NCBI GenBank assembly: GCA_018662825.1
Contig: JABJFI010000013.1
Coordinates: 1-44,664, forward strand
DNA length: 44,664 nt
Source of the DNA: Methanobacteriota archaeon
GTDB taxonomy: Archaea > Thermoplasmatota > Poseidoniia > Poseidoniales > Poseidoniaceae
Direction: 5' to 3'
This document shows positions 10,322 through 19,486 of this stretch, one piece after another. Numbering within the stretch: position 1 is the stretch's first letter; each line of letters begins with the position of its first letter. The notes under the pieces are model-generated. The model was given only the letters and a program-made list of their open reading frames with translations, was not told the origin of the DNA and made no database searches. The translations under genes were made by a program, and so were the position numbers.

Positions 10322-10455
10322 AGGGGTATATGTGTCTTCGCAGTGTTGAGGTAAAAAAAAGGGCAGTTCTTCGACTGTTTACTCCTTTCCATATGCCTGT
10401 ATCATTTTCGATTTTATCCAATGCTTTGAAGAGTATGAGTAACAGGATAGTTGCC

Positions 10456-11037
10456 ATGGCGAGAACCGTTAAGGCTACCAAGGCCGGACTCAAGGAGGCA
10501 AATTCACTTTCAGAATCCTTGCGGGAACTTGTCTGGACTGATTTGAAAAATCAGTATGGTGGTTTTGAGGAAATGCTTTCTTCACGAATTCAGGGCGCTG
10601 AAGAAGCAATTCTCGATGGAACAAAAGGAAAGTTAGCCATAATTGCTGGAATCGGTGTTATGCGAAAGAATCTGGAACAAGCCCAACGTCGATTTTCTCG
10701 TTCAAATGATATTGAAGAATTACGTGCTTTTTTAGTAGATCTTGGGGAACGTATTTTTCGCCTAAGAGTGGCCAATGATAAAATCGTCGAATCACTAAAA
10801 GCGGTTTTGAATCCATCTCTCAGTGCTATTGAAATTGTTGAAAAGTTTGCTTCTGATATACAGCGTTCAGCTGGAACCTGGGAACGAAATGGTCGTGAAA
10901 TAGATGAAGCCATTCTAGAATTGTGTGATGAACACGAACCCGCTGAAATTGGTGACCTTGAACATTACATTACAAAACAGGGATACGGTTCACTGCTCGA
11001 AAGACCAGTTCATTCTTCTTCTGAAGAAGATGCTTGA
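10456..11037 (+). CDS. Hypothetical helical protein
   Basis: In-frame ATG at 10456 of ORF 10249..11037 (MARTVKATKAGLKEANSLSESLREL...); upstream part overlaps the divergent gene. Confidence 0.65.
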   Translation: MARTVKATKAGLKEANSLSESLRELVWTDLKNQYGGFEEMLSSRIQGAEEAILDGTKGKLAIIAGIGVMRKNLEQAQRRFSRSNDIEELRAFLVDLGERIFRLRVANDKIVESLKAVLNPSLSAIEIVEKFASDIQRSAGTWERNGREIDEAILELCDEHEPAEIGDLEHYITKQGYGSLLERPVHSSSEEDA

Positions 11038-12182
11038 ACCGCGTCAAGATTCAGTAAGGCTGGCTTAGCAAGATTAAATTCATCAGGTAATCCTGGCAAC
11101 TTACGAATCATTTCTTCATGTTCCGATTGCATTGTTTCGAGCAGGATTTCAAATTCCTTGAGAACATGAATCATACCCATGTGACTATCTTCAACGGTAC
11201 AAATACGTTCTGCGCTTGCCGAAACGGTTCCATGGAAATTCAAAGTTTCCATCTTCATTTGGATCCTTCGTTCCTTGGAATCAACATCATTTCTAGGCAC
11301 TGAATGAGCCCATTTTGATGTTCCAGTTTTGTTTTTAGTATCTGATGAATCTAAATAGACTTCACTTGTGAACTCGTCTTCGGAACGTTGTGCTTCTTTG
11401 AGAATGGTCTTGAACTTTCGTTGTTCCACAAATATCCCAATAATCGGGTGTAAATTATTTGGCAGTGAATCAAGTAATGCAGATTCAATACGATGCGCAA
11501 TATATGCTCCGGAGTCGCCCATTTGTTGAACAGTATCTGATGGGAAGCGAGAGCGCGAGACTAGCAAGGTGAACCCATACAAAGGTGGTGGAATGAAATG
11601 AGTTCGCTCAGGATTCTCTCTTTGAAGTCCGAGTGTATGGCGGCGTGCTTTGTATTTGAGTGCAGAATGTTCAGCACGTGAAACCACGAAACCCTCCAAC
11701 AACTCATCCTGGCGACATTCTTCTATCCAATGAATTCTGTCGAGGTCATCTAGATTGAGGTAGTCATCGAGTTTGCCAATTCGGTCAGCAAATTGTTCAC
11801 CAGTTAACAACACAAGGTCACTACGTAGACGGCGCATTTGTCTTCGTAAAAGTTCATTATCACAAACGATGAGTGCTTCTGGGTACAGGTATTCCGGCTT
11901 ATCATCAGATACGAGAACCCATGTTGGTTCTCGGCGAGGTAAAATTGTCGCTATGGACAAACCTTCAACATTGTGATTTCTCCAATCTAGTGCACTCATT
12001 GCAACAAGGTCACCAGTACCATTCTTGAGTGCCTCTATTGCTGACTCAATATGGGGCAGTTGGCTTAATTTAAAATCGAAATCCTTACGATTTTGTTCAA
12101 TGCTACGCTCGATTTGTAGGCGAACACCATCATGGCGTGATGCAGTGGTTAAGACTTCAAGTCGAACCCTTTCTGACAACAC
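11010..12182 (-). CDS. Hydroxymethylbilane synthase (HemC)-like protein, apparently degenerate
   Basis: Probable GTG start at 12182; alignable blocks GLSIATILPRREPTWVLV, LLRRQMRRLRSDL, ADRIGKLDD, FIPPPLYGFTLLV with HemC GLtIaaiLpReDPrDal, LRRqaqLl..rPDL, tRl.KLd, fLPApGQGalai. Confidence 0.65.
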   Translation of the reverse strand: MLSERVRLEVLTTASRHDGVRLQIERSIEQNRKDFDFKLSQLPHIESAIEALKNGTGDLVAMSALDWRNHNVEGLSIATILPRREPTWVLVSDDKPEYLYPEALIVCDNELLRRQMRRLRSDLVLLTGEQFADRIGKLDDYLNLDDLDRIHWIEECRQDELLEGFVVSRAEHSALKYKARRHTLGLQRENPERTHFIPPPLYGFTLLVSRSRFPSDTVQQMGDSGAYIAHRIESALLDSLPNNLHPIIGIFVEQRKFKTILKEAQRSEDEFTSEVYLDSSDTKNKTGTSKWAHSVPRNDVDSKERRIQMKMETLNFHGTVSASAERICTVEDSHMGMIHVLKEFEILLETMQSEHEEMIRKLPGLPDEFNLAKPALLNLDAVQASSSEEE

Positions 12183-12260
12183 ATCACCTCGGCGAGGATG
12201 ACTCCTCACATTACAAGGCCGGAGACTACGGGTTAAGAAGGGCACCCTTGTAGGATAGTC

Positions 12261-13244
12261 GTGGCGAGTATTGAATTGGATGTCAGCGACCGCCTCGAAT
12301 CGATGCGCAATTTGGTTAATAGTGAGCTTGAAGCATTGATTGAAAAAGAAAAAAAGAATGGTTCTGGGCAAGTTGCTGAACTTTGTTCTTCTGTCATTTT
12401 TGCAGGAGGAAAACGTCTTCGTCCGCTTTTATTACTCATTGCTTACGAGGTTGCAGGAGGTAAAGTAATCGAAGATGTAATGCCGCTTGCTTTGGCTTTA
12501 GAAATGATTCATACGGCTACTCTTGTGCATGATGACATCAACGATCAAGCATCACATCGTAGAGGTGTAGAAACAATTCATTCACGGGTAGGGCTCCCCA
12601 AAGCGGTCATCGCAGGTGATTGGTTATTTTCACTCGGTTTTTCGCTCGCAGGTCGATATGATGAGAACATTGTTCGCAATGTGGCTAAATATTGCGCGGA
12701 CATAGCTGTTTCTGAATTCGATCAACTTGACCATGTTCTTGACCTTACCACTTCACCAGAGGATTATCTGGGCATTGTTCGCGGTAAAACAGCAGGGCCT
12801 TTTGCTGTAGGGTGCTATGCTGCAGGAATTATTGCAGGTCTTTCTAACGAGGATGCATCCCTACTTCGAAGTTTTGGCATGGATTTTGGAATCGCCTTCC
12901 AATTGGTTGATGATTTACTGGACTTACGCGGTGATGAACGGATGGGCAAACCAAGAGGTGCTGACGTCCTTGAAGGTAAAATGACTCTTCCATTAATTCA
13001 TGCATTAACGCTTTCCCACGGTGAAAGAAGGCAACGTCTTGCTCAAATTATTGAAAACTTCACCGATGATAACTTTGATGAATTGATGACTTTACTCAAC
13101 CATTCAGATAGTTTACATTATGCCGAAATATTGGTAAAAACTCATCTTGAGAGAGCTATTTCTAACCTCGAGCATTTCCCTGAAAGTGATTCAAAGACCA
13201 TGCTGCTTGCTGTTACAGACTATGTCAAGCGACGAAATATGTGA
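12261..13244 (+). CDS. Polyprenyl (geranylgeranyl/farnesyl) diphosphate synthase
   Basis: GGKRLRPLLLL, LVHDDINDQASHRRG, FQLVDDLLDLRGD; GTG start. Confidence 0.93.
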   Translation: MASIELDVSDRLESMRNLVNSELEALIEKEKKNGSGQVAELCSSVIFAGGKRLRPLLLLIAYEVAGGKVIEDVMPLALALEMIHTATLVHDDINDQASHRRGVETIHSRVGLPKAVIAGDWLFSLGFSLAGRYDENIVRNVAKYCADIAVSEFDQLDHVLDLTTSPEDYLGIVRGKTAGPFAVGCYAAGIIAGLSNEDASLLRSFGMDFGIAFQLVDDLLDLRGDERMGKPRGADVLEGKMTLPLIHALTLSHGERRQRLAQIIENFTDDNFDELMTLLNHSDSLHYAEILVKTHLERAISNLEHFPESDSKTMLLAVTDYVKRRNM

Positions 13245-13252
13245 GGGATTCA

Positions 13253-14398
13253 ATGACCCGTAAAGAGGTTGAACACCGTCAAGTAATCATTGTGGGGGCA
13301 GGTCCTGCGGGTTCAGCATGTGCTCAACGCTTGGCTGAGGACAATATTGATGTCTTGGTCATAGAACGCCGAGAAATTGTAGGGAATCCTGCTCAGTGCG
13401 GTGAATGTATCCCGAATTGGGGGGAGGTAATTGGCACCTTTTCACATCTTGATGACCATAAATGGTTGAAAGATTATTTTGAATTTCCTAAACGCTTACG
13501 CCTTCATGACCTCGACAACATGCGAGTTTTTCTACCATCTGGAAAATCCTTTCATTTTGAGTTAGATGCTTTTGCAGGCCATCGATTACACTTTGATGGA
13601 TTCCTTTGTGACAAAGCGATAAATGCGGGCGCAGAAGTACGTACTGGTGAAGCGATGACTAACATTCAACATCAATCGAAACTCAACCGGGACCTGTTAA
13701 TTACTTCTGATGGGCGTTATTCTTTCGACTTCTTAATTGATGCAAGTGGTTCATTGGCGCACGTGTCGCGCTTGCGCCACGGAGATGATAATCGCTATAG
13801 ACCAAGAGACCAAGTCCCTACAGTTTATGCCCAAGTCCAAGGTAATGTACCGGAAACCTTTGATGTTTTCTTGGGCTCAGTAGCACCTTCAGGTTATGCA
13901 TGGATTATCCCAAAGGGACCAGATACCGCCAATGTTGGCCTCGGTGTACGTGCTGGTTACTTGGAAGGTAATTTGAAAGAACATTTGACAGAATTTTGTG
14001 CTTCTTTGAATTTTGAAATACTCTCCTGGGGTGGAGGTTGGATTCCGATGGGTGGCCCAGTAAAATCCATGGTCGATGGCACGACATTGGCCATTGGAGA
14101 CGCTGCTGGTTTGGTCATGCCAAGTAACGGAGGCGGTATTTCACAAGCGATAATTTCTGGATGTTTTGCAGCTGAAGCGATACTTGACAATCTGGGCGAT
14201 GGGACGCCATTACTAATGTATGAAACCCGAGTGAGGGCATCAATGGGAAGGGCATTGAAGAATTCACTTCGTTCTAAGAAAATGGGGTATGCCTTCTTCA
14301 AAGGTGACTTGGTCACAGAAACATTGTTGAGAATTCTTGGCCCAATTGGCGGAATCAAACGGGCCATGGAGTGCGATAAACCGATGTGGCTTTTCTGA
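13253..14398 (+). CDS. Geranylgeranyl reductase family protein (digeranylgeranylglycerophospholipid reductase-like)
   Basis: FAD motif VIIVGAGPAGSACAQRLAE; CGECIPNW; AIGDAAGLVMPSNGGGISQA; adjacent to polyprenyl synthase. Confidence 0.9.
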   Translation: MTRKEVEHRQVIIVGAGPAGSACAQRLAEDNIDVLVIERREIVGNPAQCGECIPNWGEVIGTFSHLDDHKWLKDYFEFPKRLRLHDLDNMRVFLPSGKSFHFELDAFAGHRLHFDGFLCDKAINAGAEVRTGEAMTNIQHQSKLNRDLLITSDGRYSFDFLIDASGSLAHVSRLRHGDDNRYRPRDQVPTVYAQVQGNVPETFDVFLGSVAPSGYAWIIPKGPDTANVGLGVRAGYLEGNLKEHLTEFCASLNFEILSWGGGWIPMGGPVKSMVDGTTLAIGDAAGLVMPSNGGGISQAIISGCFAAEAILDNLGDGTPLLMYETRVRASMGRALKNSLRSKKMGYAFFKGDLVTETLLRILGPIGGIKRAMECDKPMWLF

Positions 14399-14472
14399 GT
14401 AGTTGGGAAAGGGGACTTCGAACCTTGTTTTGAAACGGTTGGTTCAAGTCCTATCGGTGCTACAGTGGTTTC

Positions 14473-14970
14473 ATGCGCAACTTGCGGAGGTCGTCAAACA
14501 ACGAGGCTGTTAGCCCCGTTATTGCAACCGTATTGCTGCTTGCAATCACCGTTATGCTTTCCAGTATGGTGTTTGTTTTGATGCAAGGAGCACTGACCAC
14601 TGCGGAGAAACCTCCTGCACAAGCAACAGTTAGCGTTCGTGGATTATCAAACGGGTTCCATGTAATTCGTATGACTTCTCTCGACCAAACGATTGACCCT
14701 GCAAAGATTCAATTTGACCTGTCTCCAGAAAACATGAATGACGGCTCCTCAATAAGTGGCTTAGTCAGTGATCCAGGCGTCTATGGCCTGATAGGAGCGA
14801 ATATATCATTCCATGACCGTGATGCTGGTTATTCAGTAAGTCAGGGTGATTATTTTGTCATCGATTCTACAACCATTGGCTCAAATACGGGGACTTGGAG
14901 GTTCAAACTCGTCGATTTATCCTCAAATTCGTTGATGGTGAATGTTGTATTGCCACCGATCGAATCATAG
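14473..14970 (+). CDS. Archaeal type IV pilin-like protein (Pilin_N type)
   Basis: MRNLRRSSNNEAVSPVIATVLLLAITVMLSSMVFVLMQG: short basic N-terminus, AVSPVIATVLLLAITV hydrophobic helix typical of archaeal pilins. Confidence 0.88.
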   Translation: MRNLRRSSNNEAVSPVIATVLLLAITVMLSSMVFVLMQGALTTAEKPPAQATVSVRGLSNGFHVIRMTSLDQTIDPAKIQFDLSPENMNDGSSISGLVSDPGVYGLIGANISFHDRDAGYSVSQGDYFVIDSTTIGSNTGTWRFKLVDLSSNSLMVNVVLPPIES

Positions 14971-15975
14971 TTAGCCACCGATGAAAGACATTTCAACCGG
15001 TAGTCTTGAGTCCTTGAGTTGATGACGCAGTTCTGAATAGCGGTCATCTCGGTGTGTCCAAATGTCTTGAATAATTGTTGCAATTTCTTCTTCATTTGCA
15101 CCGAACCGAAGAATCCCTCGAAGGTCATATCCTTGCTCTGAAAACAAGCATGTGTAGATTGAACCGTGTGCTGAAAGCCGGGCACGAGAGCAATTTCCAC
15201 AGAATGGTTTTGTCACAGATTCAATAAAACCAACAGTAGAGCCGTTCACAAGACGCCATAAACGGGCAACATCGGATGGATGTTCAGCAAGTATTGGTTC
15301 CAGTGGGCCGAAATGATTTCTCAATATTTGCCTCATTTCTTTTCCACTGACCACCGAGTCAAGGTCCCAATTATTTGTTGTTCCAACATCCATGAATTCG
15401 ATGAATCTAATAGTAATATTTCGTTTCACACATTCCTTTGTGAGTGGAATAAGTTGAGATTCATTTACATTCTTCTTTATCACGCAATTGACTTTGACCG
15501 GCAAACCAATGCTTTGAGCAAGATCAATACCTCTGAAAACATCTCCTGGATTATTCTTACTGTCGGTGATTGATTGGAATAATTCTGAATCAAGTGCATC
15601 TATACTCACTGTAATTCTATTGAGTCCACTCATGAAAAGCGCCTCTGCATGACGTTCGAGAAGAACCCCATTGGTGGTTAGTGCAATGTCAAGAGTTTCG
15701 TCAAGGCTTCGAAGCAAGCCGATAAAGACGTTAATATCTCTTCGGAGAAGAGGTTCACCGCCGGTGATTCTGACTTTTGAAAGACCCAAGGGTAGCAATG
15801 ATGCAACGACGCTCGCCATTTCTTCGTAACTCAAGATTTCTTCCTTCGCCAAAAAGACATGTTCGGGTCCAAAATTTTCTCTTGGCATGCAATAAGTGCA
15901 TCGAAAATTGCATCGGTCGGTGATAGAGATTCTAAGGTCCCTTAATGGGCGCCCATGCGAATCCTGCAACGACAT
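14971..15975 (-). CDS. moaA: GTP 3',8-cyclase MoaA (radical SAM)
   Basis: ISITDRCNFRCTYCMP radical SAM CxxxCxxC; second cluster CGNCSRARLSAHGSIYTCLF; C-terminal GG; ATG at 15975. Confidence 0.95.
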   Translation of the reverse strand: MSLQDSHGRPLRDLRISITDRCNFRCTYCMPRENFGPEHVFLAKEEILSYEEMASVVASLLPLGLSKVRITGGEPLLRRDINVFIGLLRSLDETLDIALTTNGVLLERHAEALFMSGLNRITVSIDALDSELFQSITDSKNNPGDVFRGIDLAQSIGLPVKVNCVIKKNVNESQLIPLTKECVKRNITIRFIEFMDVGTTNNWDLDSVVSGKEMRQILRNHFGPLEPILAEHPSDVARLWRLVNGSTVGFIESVTKPFCGNCSRARLSAHGSIYTCLFSEQGYDLRGILRFGANEEEIATIIQDIWTHRDDRYSELRHQLKDSRLPVEMSFIGG

Positions 15976-16049
15976 CGTGCAGGCTACGTGGCTTCGGCTT
16001 TTTATTCTGTGTTGCAAGGTTTGATGGGTTCTTGTAGTCTGGAATGGCC

Positions 16050-17483
16050 ATGGCGAAGGGTTGGGTGAAGCGCTGGACTTCATCTGGCAAGGATCATCGA
16101 CGGAATGACCTTCGCATTCTTCGAATAACACCGAGGTCGTCCCGGGGCCCCATCCCATGGCATTTACCGCCCTCAAAAAGCCACCTCATTCGAGCGTTAG
16201 CTTTGTTTTCCCAAACCCAACAACGGGTTACCTTGGAGAATGTATCATCTGCGGGTGATGATGTACGAGCAATGCGTAGAAGCCTAGCGCAATTGGGTGT
16301 TCAATTCGATGATTACGATGATGAGGGCAAGATACTTCATCAAACCAATCCTATGGATTTAGGCCCACACCCCGATTCAGTAAAGTGGGTTCTTACAGGT
16401 GTTGGCCCGCATGGGTTCAAACGTCCAGTAAGTGTTCTTAATGCAGCGAATTCTGGTACTGCACTGCGGTTTTTGGCGGGTATTGTGGCACGAATGGAAG
16501 GTCCAATTATGTTGGATGGCGACAACACATTGAGGCAAAGAGACTCCGATGCCCTATGGGATTCACTCAGGCAGGCTGGAGTAGAAGTCTCGATTGGACA
16601 AGGAAAGGAGCGCTTGCCGGTTATTTTGAGTGGTCCTTGGAAAAAGGAGCAACTCCAACAAGGAATCGAACTGGATATCGGAGTTTCAAGTCAACCACTA
16701 TCATCATGGATGTTAGCATCAGCAGGGCTGCCTGTTGATTTACAACTAAATCTTCACGGAAAGGGCGTATCAAATCGCCATTCTAAATTGACAGCAGAAA
16801 TGATTCAACTTACTGGGGGGACGGTCGAACTCAAGGAGGGTAAGTGCAATCTTTCACCTTGGGTGCCGGCATTCAGTGAATCCTATTTTGTGCCTTGTGA
16901 CGCCTCAATGGCCTCTTTTGCACTTTTGGCAACACATGTTCTTGAATCAGAAGTTCATCTTGATGGCTGGCCTGAATCTGAACAAGCGATAGGTCATGAA
17001 ATTTTACAAAAATCCGCTATAGAATGTGGCATTAAGTGGGATGGAGCAATATTAAATATACATGAGCAAAAGTCTCCAGTAACGCTTGATGTCACAGATT
17101 CAAATGATATTTTACCTCCGATGGCTGCATTGTTATCACTGGGCCCGGGTGGACGCATTATTGGTGCAGCACATGCCGCTCACAAAGAGAGTAATCGCTT
17201 GGCACGAACCGTTGAACTGCTCGGCTTTTTCGGGATAAAGGCCACCCTACTCTCTGATGGAGTTGAAGTTGAAGGGCGTCAAGAACCAAAAAAACCAGAC
17301 CAACCAGTTCCAACCTTTGGCGACCACCGATTATTCATGACCGCAGTTATTCTTGCGGCAAGAACCGGGGGTGAAGTTATTGGACAAACACTTCACCAAG
17401 TGGCAGATGAAGGCTTTTTACAGCGTTTAATTGATGCAGGAATCGGAATTGAAGTGGCAACGACTCCGTCACTTATCGATTAG
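16050..17483 (+). CDS. aroA: 3-phosphoshikimate 1-carboxyvinyltransferase (EPSP synthase)
   Basis: PPSKSHLIRALALFS, NAANSGTALRFLAGI, GDHRLFMTAVILA. Confidence 0.9.
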   Translation: MAKGWVKRWTSSGKDHRRNDLRILRITPRSSRGPIPWHLPPSKSHLIRALALFSQTQQRVTLENVSSAGDDVRAMRRSLAQLGVQFDDYDDEGKILHQTNPMDLGPHPDSVKWVLTGVGPHGFKRPVSVLNAANSGTALRFLAGIVARMEGPIMLDGDNTLRQRDSDALWDSLRQAGVEVSIGQGKERLPVILSGPWKKEQLQQGIELDIGVSSQPLSSWMLASAGLPVDLQLNLHGKGVSNRHSKLTAEMIQLTGGTVELKEGKCNLSPWVPAFSESYFVPCDASMASFALLATHVLESEVHLDGWPESEQAIGHEILQKSAIECGIKWDGAILNIHEQKSPVTLDVTDSNDILPPMAALLSLGPGGRIIGAAHAAHKESNRLARTVELLGFFGIKATLLSDGVEVEGRQEPKKPDQPVPTFGDHRLFMTAVILAARTGGEVIGQTLHQVADEGFLQRLIDAGIGIEVATTPSLID

Positions 17484-19486
17484 CCATGTCGGCCGAAATG
17501 ATGGTCGAGTGAATCCAATGGAAGTCTTAGGGCAGTAGGGCGACCATGGACACAAGCCCATGGGTTGGTGATTCGCCTCATATCCTCGACCAATCTCCGC
17601 ATTTCAGGCAAGGTTAATTTTTCATTTGCTTTTACTGCTCCTCGACAAGCATTGAGGAATGCAAGGTGATCTTTTCGTCGGTCCACAGTTTCTAGAGGCG
17701 CCCCATCTTCGGCAGTATCTTGCAACAAATCAAGGAGGAATGGGACCAATTCTTCGCCTTCAAGGAGGTGTGGTGCTGCCTCTACTACCCATCCCTGCTC
17801 TGTTTCATTAATTGTGAATCCAACTTCACTCAGGGTGTTAATGGCGGCCGACATACGTGCTGATTGGCGAGCATCAAGGTCTAATTTAATTGGTTCAAGT
17901 TTGGTTTGACTTTCCCACAGCGATTCATCGTTGCGCAATCGCTCGTATCGAATGCGCTCATGGAGTGCGTGTTGGTCAATCAGTAACAATTCTCCTTCAG
18001 CCTGCACCAAGATATATGAATCGGCGAATTGTGCTAATGGCTCCATTTCCGGCAATTCATTAACGATGCCTGTAAGAGGTTGCTCTTCGTTCGGTGAATG
18101 ACGATTCCCACAACCCGCATGACGGTGAAGCGTACGTTCGGCAGGTGAGAGTGCTGGAGCAGTCGGTTTCTCATCCATTCCAGGCAACGTTTCTTGGGCC
18201 TCAGGTGCAGTCGATTGGGGACGTTTCTTTTCAACTGATTCGGGTTCAGTGGCTTCTTTGCCGTGAAGATTTAACTGTGCGCCAGCAGCAAGAGCCCAAG
18301 CAGGAGGTACTTCGGATTTGGATTCCTTAGGTAACACCAGTGCCGGGGCACCAGCAGCTGCATCCAGTGGATTAGTAGAAGGAGTTTCAACAGTTAGATG
18401 CTCTTGAATCGAAGTCACTTTCTGAATGCCGAGCCCTTGTAGTCCAGGAATACCGCCTGCAGCATCAGGTTGTGTTGGGACAGATTCAAGTGTATGGGCG
18501 ATAGAACGTTCCAGCCGCTCAAGCACACGCCACGAATGTCTAAGGCGAACTTCACGCTTGGTTGGATGAACGTTAACATCCACTTCTTCTGGTGGCAGAG
18601 TGAGGGAAAGAACGGCAATAGGGTGCCTTCCTTGCATCAAACGGGTGCGATAACCTCTGCGTATGGCTTGTAGAAATGGGCCAGCAGCGACTGGTCTCTC
18701 GTTGATGAGAATATGGATGTCATCACCTTTACCACGAGTAATATCTGGCGTACTTATCCACCCGCTCCATCGTTCTTGACCAGGAGCCTCAGCATCACTT
18801 TGAGGAGATTGAATTTCAAGCATTGATTCAACTTGACCTCCAAGTAAGTCGAACAGTCTGTCCATCATTGATTCAGATGGAGGGATGTCGAGCATCACCC
18901 GTTCATCGATGAGTAAACGAAACCCAGTCAATTGGTGGGCCATTGCATGTGCCACGACAACATCGACAATACGGGCATTTTCAGTTGCTGGACGTCGTTG
19001 AAAAGCCAAACGGGCAGGTGTATTTCGAAACAGATGTTCAACATCGACTCGTGTACCTTTTTGCATGCCAAAAGGCTTTACTACGCCTTTTTCCCCATTT
19101 TTCATGGAAATTGATTTACCTTCTTTTCCTTCGGGTCTACTTGAAATCGAGAGGTGAGATACCATGCCAATACTAGCCAAAGCCTCACCACGAAAACCAA
19201 GTGTATGAATCGAATTCAGGTCTTCTGCTTTTTGCAATTTGGATGTAGCATGTCGGTCCAGTGCTAAGCGCAAATCCTGTTCGTCAATGCCACTGCCATC
19301 ATCCTCTATACGAATGAGGTCAAAACCACCTCGCTCAACTGTGATTACAAGGTGTGTTGCTCCAGCATCAAGGCTGTTTTCCAACAATTCTTTGACTACT
19401 TGTGCGGGTCGCTCAACAACCTCTCCAGCGGCAATATGCCCGATGGTCGTTTCATCCAGTTGCCGAATTCTGTTTGGTTCAGACAT
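17480..19486 (-). CDS. mutL: DNA mismatch repair protein MutL
   Basis: IAAGEVVERPAQVVKELLENSLDAGAT, GFRGEALASI, DQHALHERIRYE, CVHGRPT. Confidence 0.95.
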   Translation of the reverse strand: MSEPNRIRQLDETTIGHIAAGEVVERPAQVVKELLENSLDAGATHLVITVERGGFDLIRIEDDGSGIDEQDLRLALDRHATSKLQKAEDLNSIHTLGFRGEALASIGMVSHLSISSRPEGKEGKSISMKNGEKGVVKPFGMQKGTRVDVEHLFRNTPARLAFQRRPATENARIVDVVVAHAMAHQLTGFRLLIDERVMLDIPPSESMMDRLFDLLGGQVESMLEIQSPQSDAEAPGQERWSGWISTPDITRGKGDDIHILINERPVAAGPFLQAIRRGYRTRLMQGRHPIAVLSLTLPPEEVDVNVHPTKREVRLRHSWRVLERLERSIAHTLESVPTQPDAAGGIPGLQGLGIQKVTSIQEHLTVETPSTNPLDAAAGAPALVLPKESKSEVPPAWALAAGAQLNLHGKEATEPESVEKKRPQSTAPEAQETLPGMDEKPTAPALSPAERTLHRHAGCGNRHSPNEEQPLTGIVNELPEMEPLAQFADSYILVQAEGELLLIDQHALHERIRYERLRNDESLWESQTKLEPIKLDLDARQSARMSAAINTLSEVGFTINETEQGWVVEAAPHLLEGEELVPFLLDLLQDTAEDGAPLETVDRRKDHLAFLNACRGAVKANEKLTLPEMRRLVEDMRRITNPWACVHGRPTALRLPLDSLDHHFGRHG

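Noticed and set aside
12183-12371. N-terminal extension of the HemC-like ORF
   Set aside because: Overlaps the polyprenyl synthase start on the opposite strand and has no HemC similarity; a GTG at 12182 is more plausible
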